Shown in pieces: positions 52,302 through 61,811 of a stretch of DNA of 64,000 nucleotides. Each line of letters begins with the position of its first letter. The first letter of the stretch is position 1. Made by a program: the position numbers and the translations under genes. Under the pieces are notes generated by a model. The model was not told the origin of the DNA. It searched no databases and saw only the letters and a list, made by a program, of their open reading frames with translations. Source of the DNA: Centipeda infelix ATCC 43532 (GTDB taxonomy: Bacteria; Bacillota; Negativicutes; Selenomonadales; Selenomonadaceae); the NCBI RefSeq assembly GCF_000234095.1, contig NZ_JH376797.1:538859-602858 (forward strand), in the 5' to 3' direction.

Positions 52302-53186
52302 CTACCGAAGTACCATTGTTCCAATACCGCGCGAGGTGAAGATCTCCAAGATGATGGAGTGTGCCAAGCGGCCGTCAATGATATGCGCCTTATGTGCCCC
52401 CGCCTCAAGCGCACGGAGGCACGCCTCCACCTTCGGGATCATGCCGCCCTCAATGATACCGCTGCGGATGTATTCCCTTGCCTCATCCATACGAAGCTGC
52501 GAGAGAAAGCTGCTCTTATCCGCAAAGTTCTTGTAGACCCCCTCCACATCCGTAAGGAGCAGCAGTTTCTCCGCGTGCAGTGCACCCGCAATCTCTGCCG
52601 CAACATAGTCTGCATTGATGTTGTAGCTCTCGCCATGCGCGCCCATGCCGATGGGGGCAACGACGGGAACATAGCCTTGATCGAGAAGATCGGTGATGAG
52701 TCCCGTGTCAATCTCCGTGACTTCGCCGACATAGCCGATATCGACCTGATGTGCCGTATCGTTTTCATACACTGTGGCGAGCTTCTTCTGCGCCTTGATG
52801 AGCCCTGCGTCCTTGCCGCTCAGGCCAACCGCACGCACACCGCGCAGGTTGAGCAGCCCCACAATCTCCGAGTTCAGCTTGCCGTCGAGCACCATCTCGG
52901 CGATCTCCACTGTTTCCTCATCCGTTACGCGAAGCCCTGAGACGAACGTGGACTCCTTTCCAACCTTCTTGAGGAACCCTGTGATCTCAGGTCCTCCTCC
53001 ATGCACGAGAATCGGACGGATGCCGACAAATTTCATCAGGGCCACGTCGCGCATGACATTTTCCTTGAGTGTGTCATTGATCATGGCGTTTCCGCCGTAT
53101 TTGATAACGACGGTCGTCCCGTAAAATTCCTGGATGTACGGGAGCGCGTCTACGAGAATCTCCGCCTTGTCCTGATCGGAATACAT
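52302..53186 (-). CDS. argB: Acetylglutamate kinase ArgB
   Basis: ArgB phosphorylates N-acetylglutamate. VVIKYGGNAM, LVHGGGPEITGFLKKVG, GLRVTDEETVEIAEMVL and NINADYVAAEIAGAL are the kinase and substrate motifs. At 294 residues it lacks an obvious long N-terminal arginine-sensing extension but has GYVGEV and the C-terminal region common to arginine-inhibited hexameric forms, so feedback inhibition is possible. It lies 12 bp after argJ. Confidence 0.95.
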   Translation of the reverse strand: MYSDQDKAEILVDALPYIQEFYGTTVVIKYGGNAMINDTLKENVMRDVALMKFVGIRPILVHGGGPEITGFLKKVGKESTFVSGLRVTDEETVEIAEMVLDGKLNSEIVGLLNLRGVRAVGLSGKDAGLIKAQKKLATVYENDTAHQVDIGYVGEVTEIDTGLITDLLDQGYVPVVAPIGMGAHGESYNINADYVAAEIAGALHAEKLLLLTDVEGVYKNFADKSSFLSQLRMDEAREYIRSGIIEGGMIPKVEACLRALEAGAHKAHIIDGRLAHSIILEIFTSRGIGTMVLR

Positions 53187-53198
53187 CGAATCCCTCCC

Positions 53199-54410
53199 TC
53201 AGGTGTGATACTCACCGTTGATCTTCACATATTCATAGGAGAAGTCACAGGTCCAGACCTTCGCCTCCTCCGTGCCATCCTTGAGGTCAATCTCGACAAC
53301 AATATCGTGCGCCGTCATCACCGTTCGTAGCGTATCCGCATCGTATGATACGCCCGTGCCATCCGCATAGACGGGGATCCCGCCAAACGTCACCGTTGTA
53401 TGATTGGGATTCATCGGCACCCCCGCATAGCCGACCGCGCAGATCACGCGCCCCCAGTTCGGATCTTCGCCGAAAAACGCCGTCTTGACGAGAGGGCTGT
53501 TCGCGACACTCATACCGACCGTCTTTGCATCGGCAAACGATTTTGCCCCCTTCACATGAACCGTGATGAACTTGGTCGCTCCCTCACCGTCCGCCGCAAT
53601 CTTTTCCGAGATGCCCTGGCAGAGTGCGAGCAGAGTCTCCTTGAACGTCTCGTAGTCCGCATTTTTCTCCGTAATCTTCGGATTCCCCGCCGCACCGTTG
53701 GCAAGGACGATTGCCATATCGTTTGTACTCATATCGCCATCGATCGAGATCATATTGAGACTGTGCTCAATGACCTCCGACAGAGCCTCCTGCAGGAGCA
53801 CGCCGTCAATATCCGCATCTGTCGTGATGAAGCAGAGTACCGTCGCCATATCGGGGCGAATCATCCCCGAGCCCTTTGCAATAATGCCAAAACGAACTTC
53901 CTTGCCGCCGATCATGACGGAAGTTGCCCCTGCCTTGGAGTAGGTATCCGTCGTGATGATTGCATTGCCCGCATCCACGCTGCCATCCGCAGAGAGTGCC
54001 TTTACAGCCGCATGAATCCCCTGCTCCACCTTGTCCATCGGCAGAAGCTGGCCAATGATGCCCGTCGATCCGACAATGACATCCGCTAACGTGCAGCCGA
54101 GCGCATCTGCCGCAATCTTCTGCATGGCGGCAGCATCCGTTTCGCCCTGTGCGCCCGTACACGCATTCGCACATCCCGCATTTGCAACAATGGCATGCGC
54201 CGTATGCGTTGCGACAACCGCCTTCGAGACGTGCACGGGTGCGGCTGCAACCGCATTCTTCGTAAACGTGCCCGCGACGGCAGCTTTCTTCTCGGTATAA
54301 ATTACAGCAACGTCAAGATTTCCGCTCTTCTTGATACCGGCTTTGACACCTGCCGCCTGAAATCCCTTCGGATAGGTAACGCCCATCTTTGCACTTGCTT
54401 CGCTAAACAT
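53199..54410 (-). CDS. argJ: Bifunctional ornithine acetyltransferase/N-acetylglutamate synthase ArgJ
   Basis: ArgJ recycles the acetyl group from acetylornithine to glutamate. The autoproteolytic site lies in KGSGMIRPDMATVLCFI, cleaved before the Thr of ATVL that becomes the nucleophile. VTYPKGFQAAGVKAG at the N-terminus and the oxyanion-hole segment GSTGIIGQLLPMD are typical. ATG 54410 has GGAGG 7 nt upstream; a GTG at 54428 is rejected. The presence of ArgJ with no argA or argE in the operon indicates the cyclic pathway. Confidence 0.95.
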   Translation of the reverse strand: MFSEASAKMGVTYPKGFQAAGVKAGIKKSGNLDVAVIYTEKKAAVAGTFTKNAVAAAPVHVSKAVVATHTAHAIVANAGCANACTGAQGETDAAAMQKIAADALGCTLADVIVGSTGIIGQLLPMDKVEQGIHAAVKALSADGSVDAGNAIITTDTYSKAGATSVMIGGKEVRFGIIAKGSGMIRPDMATVLCFITTDADIDGVLLQEALSEVIEHSLNMISIDGDMSTNDMAIVLANGAAGNPKITEKNADYETFKETLLALCQGISEKIAADGEGATKFITVHVKGAKSFADAKTVGMSVANSPLVKTAFFGEDPNWGRVICAVGYAGVPMNPNHTTVTFGGIPVYADGTGVSYDADTLRTVMTAHDIVVEIDLKDGTEEAKVWTCDFSYEYVKINGEYHT

Positions 54411-54441
54411 ATATATTCCTCCGTTCACTTACGAAACCACT

Positions 54442-55476
54442 CTACGGATACATAGGCACGAGATCGAGCCCCATGCGCTCGTCCAGACCAAATGCGATAT
54501 TCATATTCTGAATCGCCTGTCCTGCCGCTCCTTTGACCAGGTTGTCGATGGCTGAGAAGACGATCACACGATGCGTGCGCGGGTCGATGTGCCACGCAAT
54601 ATCACAGTAGTTCGTACCACGCACATACTTTGTTGCGGGATATGCGCCGCGTCCAAGCAGTCGTATAAAATATTCATCCGCGTACATTTTTTCATAGGCT
54701 GCATCGACGTCCTCTGCCGTAACACCCTCGCACAGCATCGCGTAACAGGTTGCCAGAATGCCGCGCGAGATCGGCGCAAGGTGCGGCGTAAAGTTGATGG
54801 TGACGGGAGTACCGCCCACATCGGCAAGGGCCTGCTCGATTTCCGGTGTATGGCGATGCGATACGGCACCGTACGCCGTAAAGCTGTCATAGAACTCCGG
54901 ATAATGCGTGCTCTCCTTCGGAGATCGTCCCGCCCCCGATACACCGGACACCGCATCGACAAGGATGGAATCGAGCTGCACCAGATGTGCCTTGACAAGC
55001 GGGGCAAGCGCGAGGATGCTTGCTGTCGTATAGCATCCGGCATTCCCGATGATCCGCGCCGTTCGCACATGCTCACGATAGAGCTCGGCAAGCCCGTAGG
55101 CGCGATCTGCGCTCGGATCTGTGTGTGCCACATGATACCACTGCTCATAGATGGCAGTATCCGCAAAACGATAGTCCGCTCCGAGATCAATGATGCGTAC
55201 AGAACACGCAGAAACCTCCTGCACAATTTTCATTGCGTGTCCATGCGGGAGTGCAATGAAGAGCACATCACTGTCCTCAGCAATGCGCCTTACATCTTCC
55301 ATTGATACGAGTTCATTCTCATAAATATTCTTCAAATGTGGATAAATTTTCGATACACGCTCTCCCGTATGTCGCTCCGATGTCAGATGTGCGACCTCGA
55401 CAAACGGATGAGCATGCAGCAGACGAATCAACTCTTCACCTGCATATCCGGATGCTCCGACAATACTTGCCTTCAT
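54442..55476 (-). CDS. argC: N-acetyl-gamma-glutamyl-phosphate reductase ArgC
   Basis: ArgC reduces N-acetylglutamyl phosphate to the semialdehyde. The 344-residue protein begins KASIVGASGYAGEELIRLL, an NADP-binding Rossmann motif, and has IIGNAGCYTTASILALAP with the catalytic Cys and HRHTPEIEQAL with the catalytic His. It is first gene of argC-J-B-D-F-G-H, all within 8 kb. A promoter lies about 38 bp upstream. I saw no convincing ArgR box there. Confidence 0.95.
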   Translation of the reverse strand: MKASIVGASGYAGEELIRLLHAHPFVEVAHLTSERHTGERVSKIYPHLKNIYENELVSMEDVRRIAEDSDVLFIALPHGHAMKIVQEVSACSVRIIDLGADYRFADTAIYEQWYHVAHTDPSADRAYGLAELYREHVRTARIIGNAGCYTTASILALAPLVKAHLVQLDSILVDAVSGVSGAGRSPKESTHYPEFYDSFTAYGAVSHRHTPEIEQALADVGGTPVTINFTPHLAPISRGILATCYAMLCEGVTAEDVDAAYEKMYADEYFIRLLGRGAYPATKYVRGTNYCDIAWHIDPRTHRVIVFSAIDNLVKGAAGQAIQNMNIAFGLDERMGLDLVPMYP

Positions 55477-55513
55477 TTCATCCCCTCCGTTTCAGTCCCG
55501 AAAAGATTTTATA

Positions 55514-55543
55514 ATTATACACTCTTTATGTATATTTTTTCAA
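55514..55543 (-). promoter_or_regulatory. Probable promoter of the arg operon
   Basis: Minus strand TTGAAA (55538-55543), 18-bp spacer, TATAAT (55514-55519), in a very AT-rich leader. Confidence 0.6.
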
Positions 55544-55553
55544 GTATTATTTC

Positions 55554-55608
55554 AAAAAAATTTGCCGGTCTTACAGTCATTCAAAAAATGATCTGTAAGA
55601 CCGGCAAA
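55554..55608 (-). terminator. Rho-independent terminator of hom-thrB
   Basis: A perfect 16-bp stem (55561-55576 with 55593-55608) and a seven-U tail, two bases after the thrB stop codon. Confidence 0.92.
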
Positions 55609-55609
55609 A

Positions 55610-56560
55610 TCACCGTTTTGCGTTCATATCCCTGCGGCGCAGAACGCGTGCGCCCTTCGTATCAAGTCGCAGGTGCAGCGGACGCGCCTCAATTTCATAG
55701 GCACGGAAGGCTTCCTGCATGGCCGCTGCAACCTCCTCTGTACACTTGCGGTGTTCAGGAACAAAAGCGATCAGGCAGGGCCCCGCTCCGCTGAGCGCTG
55801 CTCCGTATGCACCGGCCCTCTTTGCTGCGGCAAAGACATCAAACATCCCCGGAATGAGCGGAGCTCGGTAGTTCTGGTGAAGCGCATCGGCAAAGGCGTT
55901 CTCCAGATGCTTCTCCGAGCCGCGTGCAAGAGCCGCAACCATCATTGCTGCATGGCTGATATTGAACACGGCATCCTTCATCGGGACTTCAGACGGCAGT
56001 ACCTGCCGCGCGGATTTCGTCGAGAGATAGAAGTCCGGCACCATAACGACAAGGCGCAGGAAGATGCGTGGCAAAAAGGAAAAGCACTCCACATGACCAT
56101 CTGTCACCGTGTTCACCGTAAAGCCGCCATAGATTGCGGGTGCGACATTATCGGGATGTCCCTCGATATCCGTTGCAAGCTGCAGGAGATCATCGCGGCT
56201 GAACGGGCTGTCCACAAGTGCATTTGCCGCCGTGAGTCCCGCGACAATCGCCGTCGCACTGCTCCCAAGCCCCCGTGAAAGGGGGATACGGTTACTCATG
56301 CGAATCCGTGCACCCTGAAACTCATCCACACGCCCCGCACGCTCCAGAAGGTACTGAATGGATTTCCACACGATATTGCGTTCGTCCCCCGGAATATATG
56401 CCGCACCCTCGCCACGCGCTGAAATATGAAGCCCGGGCTCATGCGTGAGTGTCAGTGTCATCTCATTGTAGAGCGTACAGGCTATACCCAGTGCATCAAA
56501 GCCCGGACCGAGGTTCGCGCTCGTCGCCGGAACACGAACCCGTACGGAGCGTTCGCTCAT
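55610..56560 (-). CDS. thrB: Homoserine kinase ThrB
   Basis: ThrB is a GHMP kinase that phosphorylates homoserine. The start RVRVPATSANLGPGFDALG and the ATP-loop IPLSRGLGSSATAIVAGL are diagnostic, with ALSGAGPCLIAF in the C-terminal half. The 316-residue length is normal. It overlaps hom by four bases. thrC is not in the window. Confidence 0.95.
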   Translation of the reverse strand: MSERSVRVRVPATSANLGPGFDALGIACTLYNEMTLTLTHEPGLHISARGEGAAYIPGDERNIVWKSIQYLLERAGRVDEFQGARIRMSNRIPLSRGLGSSATAIVAGLTAANALVDSPFSRDDLLQLATDIEGHPDNVAPAIYGGFTVNTVTDGHVECFSFLPRIFLRLVVMVPDFYLSTKSARQVLPSEVPMKDAVFNISHAAMMVAALARGSEKHLENAFADALHQNYRAPLIPGMFDVFAAAKRAGAYGAALSGAGPCLIAFVPEHRKCTEEVAAAMQEAFRAYEIEARPLHLRLDTKGARVLRRRDMNAKR

Positions 56561-57858
56561 AACAAATCCTCCTGTCCGTCCGCAACGCGGATCAGGCTTC
56601 GCACCTCACGCACGACAGGAAGTGCCTGTAATTTCTCCACGGCATCGGAGGCAGCCGCATGTGTCACCACATGGGTCACGGCAACGATCTCCGCATCGCC
56701 CTCCTCCGTCCAGCGCGCCTGAATTACGGATTTTAGGCTGACGCCTGCACGTCCAAAGGTCGTTGCAATCTCGCCGAGAACGCCCGGCTCATCCGCAACA
56801 ACGAGACGCAAATAGTAAGAGGACTTTGTCTTTTCCACAGGGCAGAGCTTCTTCTTCTCCCCGACCTTGTACTTCATCCGCCCGGTCGTACCGGAGACAA
56901 TATCACGCGCAATCTCGATGATGTCCGCAACGACCGCCGATGCGGTCGGCAGAGAACCTGCGCCGCGCCCATAGAACATCGCGTCGCCAAGCACGTTGCC
57001 GCGCACAAAGATCGCGTTGAACACGCCGTTCACCGAGGCAAGCGGATGCGTCTTTGGCAGGAAGACGGGATGTACGCGCACATCAATCCCCTCCTCCGTA
57101 TTGCGTCCGACGGCGAGAAGTTTGATGACATAGCCGAGATTGAGCCCGTATTCGATATCGTCCTCAGTGATATGCGAAATTCCTTCGACGGAGACATCCT
57201 CAAAACCGATGATCGTGTCAAAGGCGAGCGAGGCAAGGATTGCCGCCTTGCGCGCCGCATCGAGACCGTCCACGTCCGCCGACGGATTTGCCTCTGCATA
57301 GCCCTTTTCCTGTGCACGGCGCAGCACGGCATCATAGCTGATATGTTTTTCCGTCATCTTCGTCAGCATATAGTTCGTCGTTCCGTTGACAACGCCCATG
57401 ATCTCCGTGATGCTGTTCGCCGTCAGGCATTCCTTCAGCGGCTTGATGATCGGGATACCACCTCCGACACTCGCCTCATAGAGAAAATCCACCGCATTCT
57501 CACCTGCCGTGGCATAGAGCTCGGAGAGATGCTCGGCAATGACATCCTTGTTCGCCGTAACGACGTGCTTTCCCGCCGCCATCGCACGCAGCATATAGTC
57601 TTTCGCCGGGACAAGACCGCCCATAACTTCGACAACAACGGAAATTTCCTCATCATTCAGAATTTCGTCGAAGTTATCGGTCAGTGGAATTCCCTCGGCT
57701 TCCGGACGATGTTTTTTTGCATCGCGCACGAGAATCTTCTTGATCTCAATGCGTGTACCACAGCGCTCCGTGATCGTAGCCGCATTGATCGAGAGTGTAC
57801 GCACTACCCCCGAGCCAACCGTCCCCGCTCCGAGAAGTGCAATTTTGATTGTGTTCAC
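56557..57858 (-). CDS. hom: Homoserine dehydrogenase with C-terminal ACT domain
   Basis: Hom reduces aspartate semialdehyde to homoserine. IALLGAGTVGSGVVRTL is the NAD(P) motif, GTTNYMLTKMTEK and YAEANPSADVDGLDAARKAA the catalytic region. An ACT domain occupies about residues 350-428, starting YYLRLVVADEPGVLGEI, and probably mediates threonine inhibition. The 433-residue length is typical for Firmicutes. It follows the small ACT-domain gene by 18 bp. Confidence 0.95.
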   Translation of the reverse strand: MNTIKIALLGAGTVGSGVVRTLSINAATITERCGTRIEIKKILVRDAKKHRPEAEGIPLTDNFDEILNDEEISVVVEVMGGLVPAKDYMLRAMAAGKHVVTANKDVIAEHLSELYATAGENAVDFLYEASVGGGIPIIKPLKECLTANSITEIMGVVNGTTNYMLTKMTEKHISYDAVLRRAQEKGYAEANPSADVDGLDAARKAAILASLAFDTIIGFEDVSVEGISHITEDDIEYGLNLGYVIKLLAVGRNTEEGIDVRVHPVFLPKTHPLASVNGVFNAIFVRGNVLGDAMFYGRGAGSLPTASAVVADIIEIARDIVSGTTGRMKYKVGEKKKLCPVEKTKSSYYLRLVVADEPGVLGEIATTFGRAGVSLKSVIQARWTEEGDAEIVAVTHVVTHAAASDAVEKLQALPVVREVRSLIRVADGQEDLL

Positions 57859-57876
57859 CGAATTTTATCCCCCATG

Positions 57877-58323
57877 TCAAGCCTGTCCAATGACCTCGAG
57901 TTTTTCCACACCGTCGACCACATCCAACCTTTCCAGCAGCGACTGCAAGCCGTTATGCAGTTTTGCCGTTTCAAGGGAGATGTTCACCGTCGCAGCTCCG
58001 CGTGTGGGAAACCCCTGATCGATGGTCATGACATTGCCCCCCTCCTCTGCGATAACCTGCAGAACCGCCTGTAATGTACCACGCCGATGGCGGAGCAGCA
58101 TAGAGAGCGTGACAATCTTATCGCGCGTCGCTTCAAAGAAGGAATACACATAGTCCTTATACTTGTAATAGGCACTGCGGCTGAGATTTGCCTTGACAAC
58201 CGCCTCGTTGACCGTACGCACTTCTCCACTGTTGATGAGTTCCTTTGCGAGGATGGTCTTTTTGATTGCCTTCGGCAAAATCTCCTCACGAACGAGATAA
58301 ACACCTGTCATATCAATTTTCAT
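57877..58323 (-). CDS. ACT domain protein (PheB/UPF0735 family)
   Basis: The 148-residue protein has an N-terminal helical region with EVRTVNEAVVKANLSRSAYY, similar to a helix-turn-helix, and a C-terminal ACT domain starting IVTLSMLLRHRRGTL and containing VMTIDQGFPTRGAATVNIS. Relatives annotated pheB sit next to hom and thrB in many Firmicutes and may bind amino acids as regulators; function is not proven. ATG 58323 has AAGGAG 6 nt upstream. It is first in ACT-hom-thrB with a promoter 44 bp upstream. Confidence 0.85.
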   Translation of the reverse strand: MKIDMTGVYLVREEILPKAIKKTILAKELINSGEVRTVNEAVVKANLSRSAYYKYKDYVYSFFEATRDKIVTLSMLLRHRRGTLQAVLQVIAEEGGNVMTIDQGFPTRGAATVNISLETAKLHNGLQSLLERLDVVDGVEKLEVIGQA

Positions 58324-58366
58324 GAGTAACTCCTTCAATGGATAGAAAGGCTTTTATAACGATCTA

Positions 58367-58395
58367 AGTATATCATATGTGAAAGAAATCGCCAA
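58367..58395 (-). promoter_or_regulatory. Probable promoter of ACT-hom-thrB
   Basis: Minus strand TTGGCG (58390-58395), 17-bp spacer, TATACT (58367-58372) with a TGA extended element. Confidence 0.55.
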
Positions 58396-58408
58396 ATAGC
58401 AGTACGCA

Positions 58409-58990
58409 CTAAATTTTATTTTCCGTCCCGTTCATCAGTCGCTTGATGTTCTCACGGTGGCGGACAATGACAAGCAGTGCCGCAATCACCGTGAACACGA
58501 TATACTCCATCGGATATGCAAACAGGGCGGCAAGAATCGGTGTAATGACACCTGCGACAACTGAGCCAAGAGAAACATAACGTGTCATATAGACAATCGT
58601 AAACCAAAGGACAAAGACGATCAGGGTCACATTTCCCATCAACATGGTCAGAACGCCGAGTGAGGTAGCAACCCCTTTTCCCCCGTGAAACCGCAGGAAC
58701 AACGAGAAACTGTGTCCGACTATGGCAAGAAGGCCGCCTATGACCGCGGCAAGCGGGGTTCCGACAAGGGAGAGTCCCAGTAAAACACCTGCCTGTCCTT
58801 TGAGGCTGTCCGCAAGGAAGACGATGATGCCGGGAACTTTCCCGAGCGTTCGCCACGCATTTGTCGCACCGATGTTATGACTGCCATACTTCCGTAGATC
58901 CGTATGCCAGAAGAGTTTCCCGAGAATCAGTCCACTCGGAATGGAGCCGACCAGATAGGCAATAACGCCCGTCAGAAGGTAGTCCATCAT
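58409..58990 (-). CDS. plsY: Acyl-phosphate:glycerol-3-phosphate acyltransferase PlsY
   Basis: PlsY is an integral membrane enzyme that makes lysophosphatidic acid from acyl-phosphate. The 193-residue protein has about five hydrophobic helices and the three family motifs SIPSGLILGKLF, GSHNIGATNAWRTLG and RFHGGKGVATSLG. ATG 58990 overlaps the der stop (TGATG) with GGAGG 7 nt upstream; a second ATG three bases on is also possible. It sits last in the PDZ/radical-SAM-der-plsY order. Confidence 0.95.
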   Translation of the reverse strand: MMDYLLTGVIAYLVGSIPSGLILGKLFWHTDLRKYGSHNIGATNAWRTLGKVPGIIVFLADSLKGQAGVLLGLSLVGTPLAAVIGGLLAIVGHSFSLFLRFHGGKGVATSLGVLTMLMGNVTLIVFVLWFTIVYMTRYVSLGSVVAGVITPILAALFAYPMEYIVFTVIAALLVIVRHRENIKRLMNGTENKI

Positions 58991-60315
58991 CACTCTTCCT
59001 CCTTGCGGGCACGCACAACAAGGCGGAGCGGTGTCCCCTCGAAACCGAAGCTCTCGCGCAGACGGTTCTCGATGAATCGCAGATAGGAAAAGTGCATGAG
59101 CTCGGGATCGTTCACAAATATGATGAACGTCGGCGGTGTGATTCCAACCTGCGTGACAAAGAGAATCTTGAGCTGCTTTCCTTTCTTCGTCGGCGGCGGA
59201 TTGACCGAGACGGCATCACGAATCAGCTCGTTGAGTACGCTTGTCTTGATGCGCATGGACTGCTGCTCTGCAACGTATTTGACAAGCTCTGTCACGCGCT
59301 CGACGCGTTGCCCCGTGAGCGCTGATGTATAGAGAACCGGCGCATATTGGAGAAAGCCCAGTTTTTCACGCAGATCGTCCGTGAAGCGAAGCGTCGATTT
59401 ATCATTTTTCTCGGGGAAGATATCCCATTTGTTCACAACGATAATAACGCCCTTGCCGGATTCGTGGACATAGCCCGCGATCTTTGTATCCTGCTCCAGA
59501 ATTCCCTCGGCGGCGTTGATGACCATGAGAACGACGCCCGCGCGGTCAATGGCGCGCAGGGAGCGCATCACGCTGTACCGCTCCACGGGCAGGCTGATCT
59601 TCCCCTTGCGGCGCATCCCCGCGGTATCGATGAGAAGATACTTCGCCCCATCCCGCGTAAAGTGTGTGTCAATCGCGTCGCGGGTCGTCCCGGGCACATC
59701 GCTGACAATGACGCGCTCCTCGCCGAGCAGACGATTTACAAGTGAGGATTTGCCGACATTCGGACGACCAACCACTGCAATCGCAATTTCATCCGCGTCG
59801 ATATTCTCCTCTGCCTCTTTGGGAAATGCTGCAACAACAGCATCCAGAAGGTCGCCGAGATTCATCGCATTGGATGCCGAAATGGGAATCGGATCACCCA
59901 GACCGAGCGAATAGAAGTCGTAGATCAACGCCTCACGCTCAAAGCTGTCAATCTTGTTGACCGCAAGAATCACGGGCTTTTGTGTGCGCCGCAGAAGCCG
60001 CCCGACCTCCTCGTCCGAGGAGGTCAGCCCCGCACGTCCGTCGACGAGGAAGAGAATGACATCCGCCTCCTCCATCGCGAGCTCTGCCTGACTGCGCATG
60101 GAGCGAAGGATATGGTCACTCTCGTCAAACTCGATGCCGCCCGTATCAATTATTGTAAACTCGTGGTTCAGCCACTCCGCATCCATATAGATGCGGTCGC
60201 GCGTCACCCCCGGCATGTCATCGACAATCGACACACGCTTCTTGCCGATTTGATTGAACAGCGTTGATTTACCGACATTCGGCCGTCCGACCACTGCCAC
60301 AATGGGTTTGCTCAT
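58990..60315 (-). CDS. der: Ribosome assembly GTPase Der (EngA)
   Basis: Der has two tandem GTPase domains needed for 50S maturation. Both P-loops read GRPNVGKS (near residues 9 and 184), with G3 DTGGIEF and DTAGMRR and G4 NKID and NKWD. The C-terminal KH-like domain ends in a basic/acidic tail. The 441-residue length is normal. It overlaps plsY and lies 26 bp after the radical-SAM gene. Confidence 0.96.
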   Translation of the reverse strand: MSKPIVAVVGRPNVGKSTLFNQIGKKRVSIVDDMPGVTRDRIYMDAEWLNHEFTIIDTGGIEFDESDHILRSMRSQAELAMEEADVILFLVDGRAGLTSSDEEVGRLLRRTQKPVILAVNKIDSFEREALIYDFYSLGLGDPIPISASNAMNLGDLLDAVVAAFPKEAEENIDADEIAIAVVGRPNVGKSSLVNRLLGEERVIVSDVPGTTRDAIDTHFTRDGAKYLLIDTAGMRRKGKISLPVERYSVMRSLRAIDRAGVVLMVINAAEGILEQDTKIAGYVHESGKGVIIVVNKWDIFPEKNDKSTLRFTDDLREKLGFLQYAPVLYTSALTGQRVERVTELVKYVAEQQSMRIKTSVLNELIRDAVSVNPPPTKKGKQLKILFVTQVGITPPTFIIFVNDPELMHFSYLRFIENRLRESFGFEGTPLRLVVRARKEEE

Positions 60316-60341
60316 CGTTTTTCGCTCCTCTCACGAATTCT

Positions 60342-61736
60342 TTAGTGTGCAGCGGCGGGTTTTGTATATCCCGCATTGCTCTGCCATGTATATCCCCCAC
60401 TCAGACGCTCACGATGGTAATGTCCCCAGTCCGTGAGTGCCTCATGATAGTCGCGTCCCGTCGCCACCGGCTCGATACGGATATGCGGAAACTCTTTCTG
60501 CATTGCATCAAGAGAAATATCGTCCAGGAACACATCCTCGCCCTCACGCAGAGAGGAAGCAGGAATCAGCACACCATCCACAGAATGCGGGAACTTACGA
60601 AGTGCTTCCGCTATATCATGCCCCGTAAGAAGTCCTGACACATTGACCGTCGCTCCGAAATGTTCATTGATAACAGGAAGGACATGAATGCGCCGCACAT
60701 CGGGGTCGAGCTCGCGCGCCAAGCGCTCCATCACAGGTGCGACCGCCGTGCCGCTGATAACGACGAGTTTGGAATCCTCATCCATGGTATTTGTGCAGTC
60801 ATCGGCAGCCGTCCACTCCTCGATAAAATTTCGCGTCAGTCCGATCCCGTTGTCGAGTTGAGGAAAGCCGTCGTACATTTCGGCGGGTGGGACCTCACGT
60901 CCCGCCAGAAAATAGAACTCATCGCCAAGATAGATAAAGGTGCGCCCCTCCTCTGCGCGCATCCTCTCCTGCCATGCCTCCACCTGATCAATTACGCGTG
61001 CGGCACCAGCGCGATCAAACTGGATGAGCGGAAACGGATCCGTACGGTGCTTTGTTAATCCCACAGGCACGATTGCAAGCGAGAGCGCATGGGGACGGCG
61101 TTCTGTGATATCGCGGATTGTGCGCTCAAGCTCCTCTCCATCGTTCAGTCCATAGCAGAGCACTACCTGTGTATGATAGTCTGCCCCCGCATTCTCCAGT
61201 TTCGTCAACTGCCCGAGAATATCCGCCGCCCCCTTATAGCGCAGGATCTCGGCACGCAGCGCAGGATTTGTGCACTGCACGGACACGTAGAGCGGCGAGA
61301 GATGATATCGTTCAATCCGCGCGAAATCCGCTGCTCCCATATTTGTGAGCGTCACGAAATTCCCGTAGAGAAAGGAAAGGCGATAGTCGTCATCCTTGAC
61401 AGAGAGACTGTGGCGCATGTCCGGCGCAATCATATCGACAAAGCAAAAATAACAATGATTTGCACAGGGCCGGATTCCATCAAAAACCGCACGCTCGAAC
61501 TCCACACCAAAGTCCTCATCGTAGTCCTTGTCGAAGGCAATGAGCTCCTGCTCCCCATCTGCGTGCTCCACAAGAAGTTCAATCTCCTCATCTGCCATCG
61601 CAAAGCTGAAGTCAATGATGTCACGCAGGGGCATATTGTTGACCGAAAGGATCTTATCCCCCGGTACGAGTTCCAACTCCTCGGCAATGCTGCCCTCAAG
61701 AACACGCAGAATAACCCCTGGATATCCTTTCGCCAT
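60342..61736 (-). CDS. PDZ domain/radical SAM-like DUF512 protein
   Basis: The 464-residue protein has an N-terminal PDZ-like segment (GVILRVLEGSIAEELELVPG, about residues 5-65), a cysteine motif CANHCYFCFVD resembling the radical SAM CxxxCxxC signature, and a C-terminal DUF512 region with GRTFIYLGDEFYFLAGREVP. The family is widely found upstream of der in Firmicutes; its reaction is unknown. ATG 61736 has a GGGGGG site upstream; an extension to 61778 would run through the rpsA terminator. Confidence 0.85.
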   Translation of the reverse strand: MAKGYPGVILRVLEGSIAEELELVPGDKILSVNNMPLRDIIDFSFAMADEEIELLVEHADGEQELIAFDKDYDEDFGVEFERAVFDGIRPCANHCYFCFVDMIAPDMRHSLSVKDDDYRLSFLYGNFVTLTNMGAADFARIERYHLSPLYVSVQCTNPALRAEILRYKGAADILGQLTKLENAGADYHTQVVLCYGLNDGEELERTIRDITERRPHALSLAIVPVGLTKHRTDPFPLIQFDRAGAARVIDQVEAWQERMRAEEGRTFIYLGDEFYFLAGREVPPAEMYDGFPQLDNGIGLTRNFIEEWTAADDCTNTMDEDSKLVVISGTAVAPVMERLARELDPDVRRIHVLPVINEHFGATVNVSGLLTGHDIAEALRKFPHSVDGVLIPASSLREGEDVFLDDISLDAMQKEFPHIRIEPVATGRDYHEALTDWGHYHRERLSGGYTWQSNAGYTKPAAAH

Positions 61737-61754
61737 ATACCCCCCTTTCTCCAT

Positions 61755-61782
61755 GAAAAAGGAGTGACATTTCATCACTCCT
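61755..61782 (-). terminator. Rho-independent terminator of ispH-rpsA
   Basis: A perfect 8-bp stem AGGAGTGA/TCACTCCT with a 7-nt loop (61760-61782) followed by TTTTT on the minus strand. It sits 30 bp after rpsA and 19 bp before the DUF512 gene. Confidence 0.85.
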
Positions 61783-61811
61783 CTGCTATCGTATGAACTT
61801 ATTTACAAATC

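Noticed and set aside
51108-52940. 610-codon plus-strand open frame
   Set aside because: It lies antisense across argD and argB, lacks recognisable motifs, and its His/Arg/Cys-rich composition is typical of a shadow frame in GC-rich coding DNA.
55477-55560. ArgR operator upstream of argC
   Set aside because: The AT-rich leader has TTGAA direct repeats but no inverted TGAAT/ATTCA pair that fits the ARG box.
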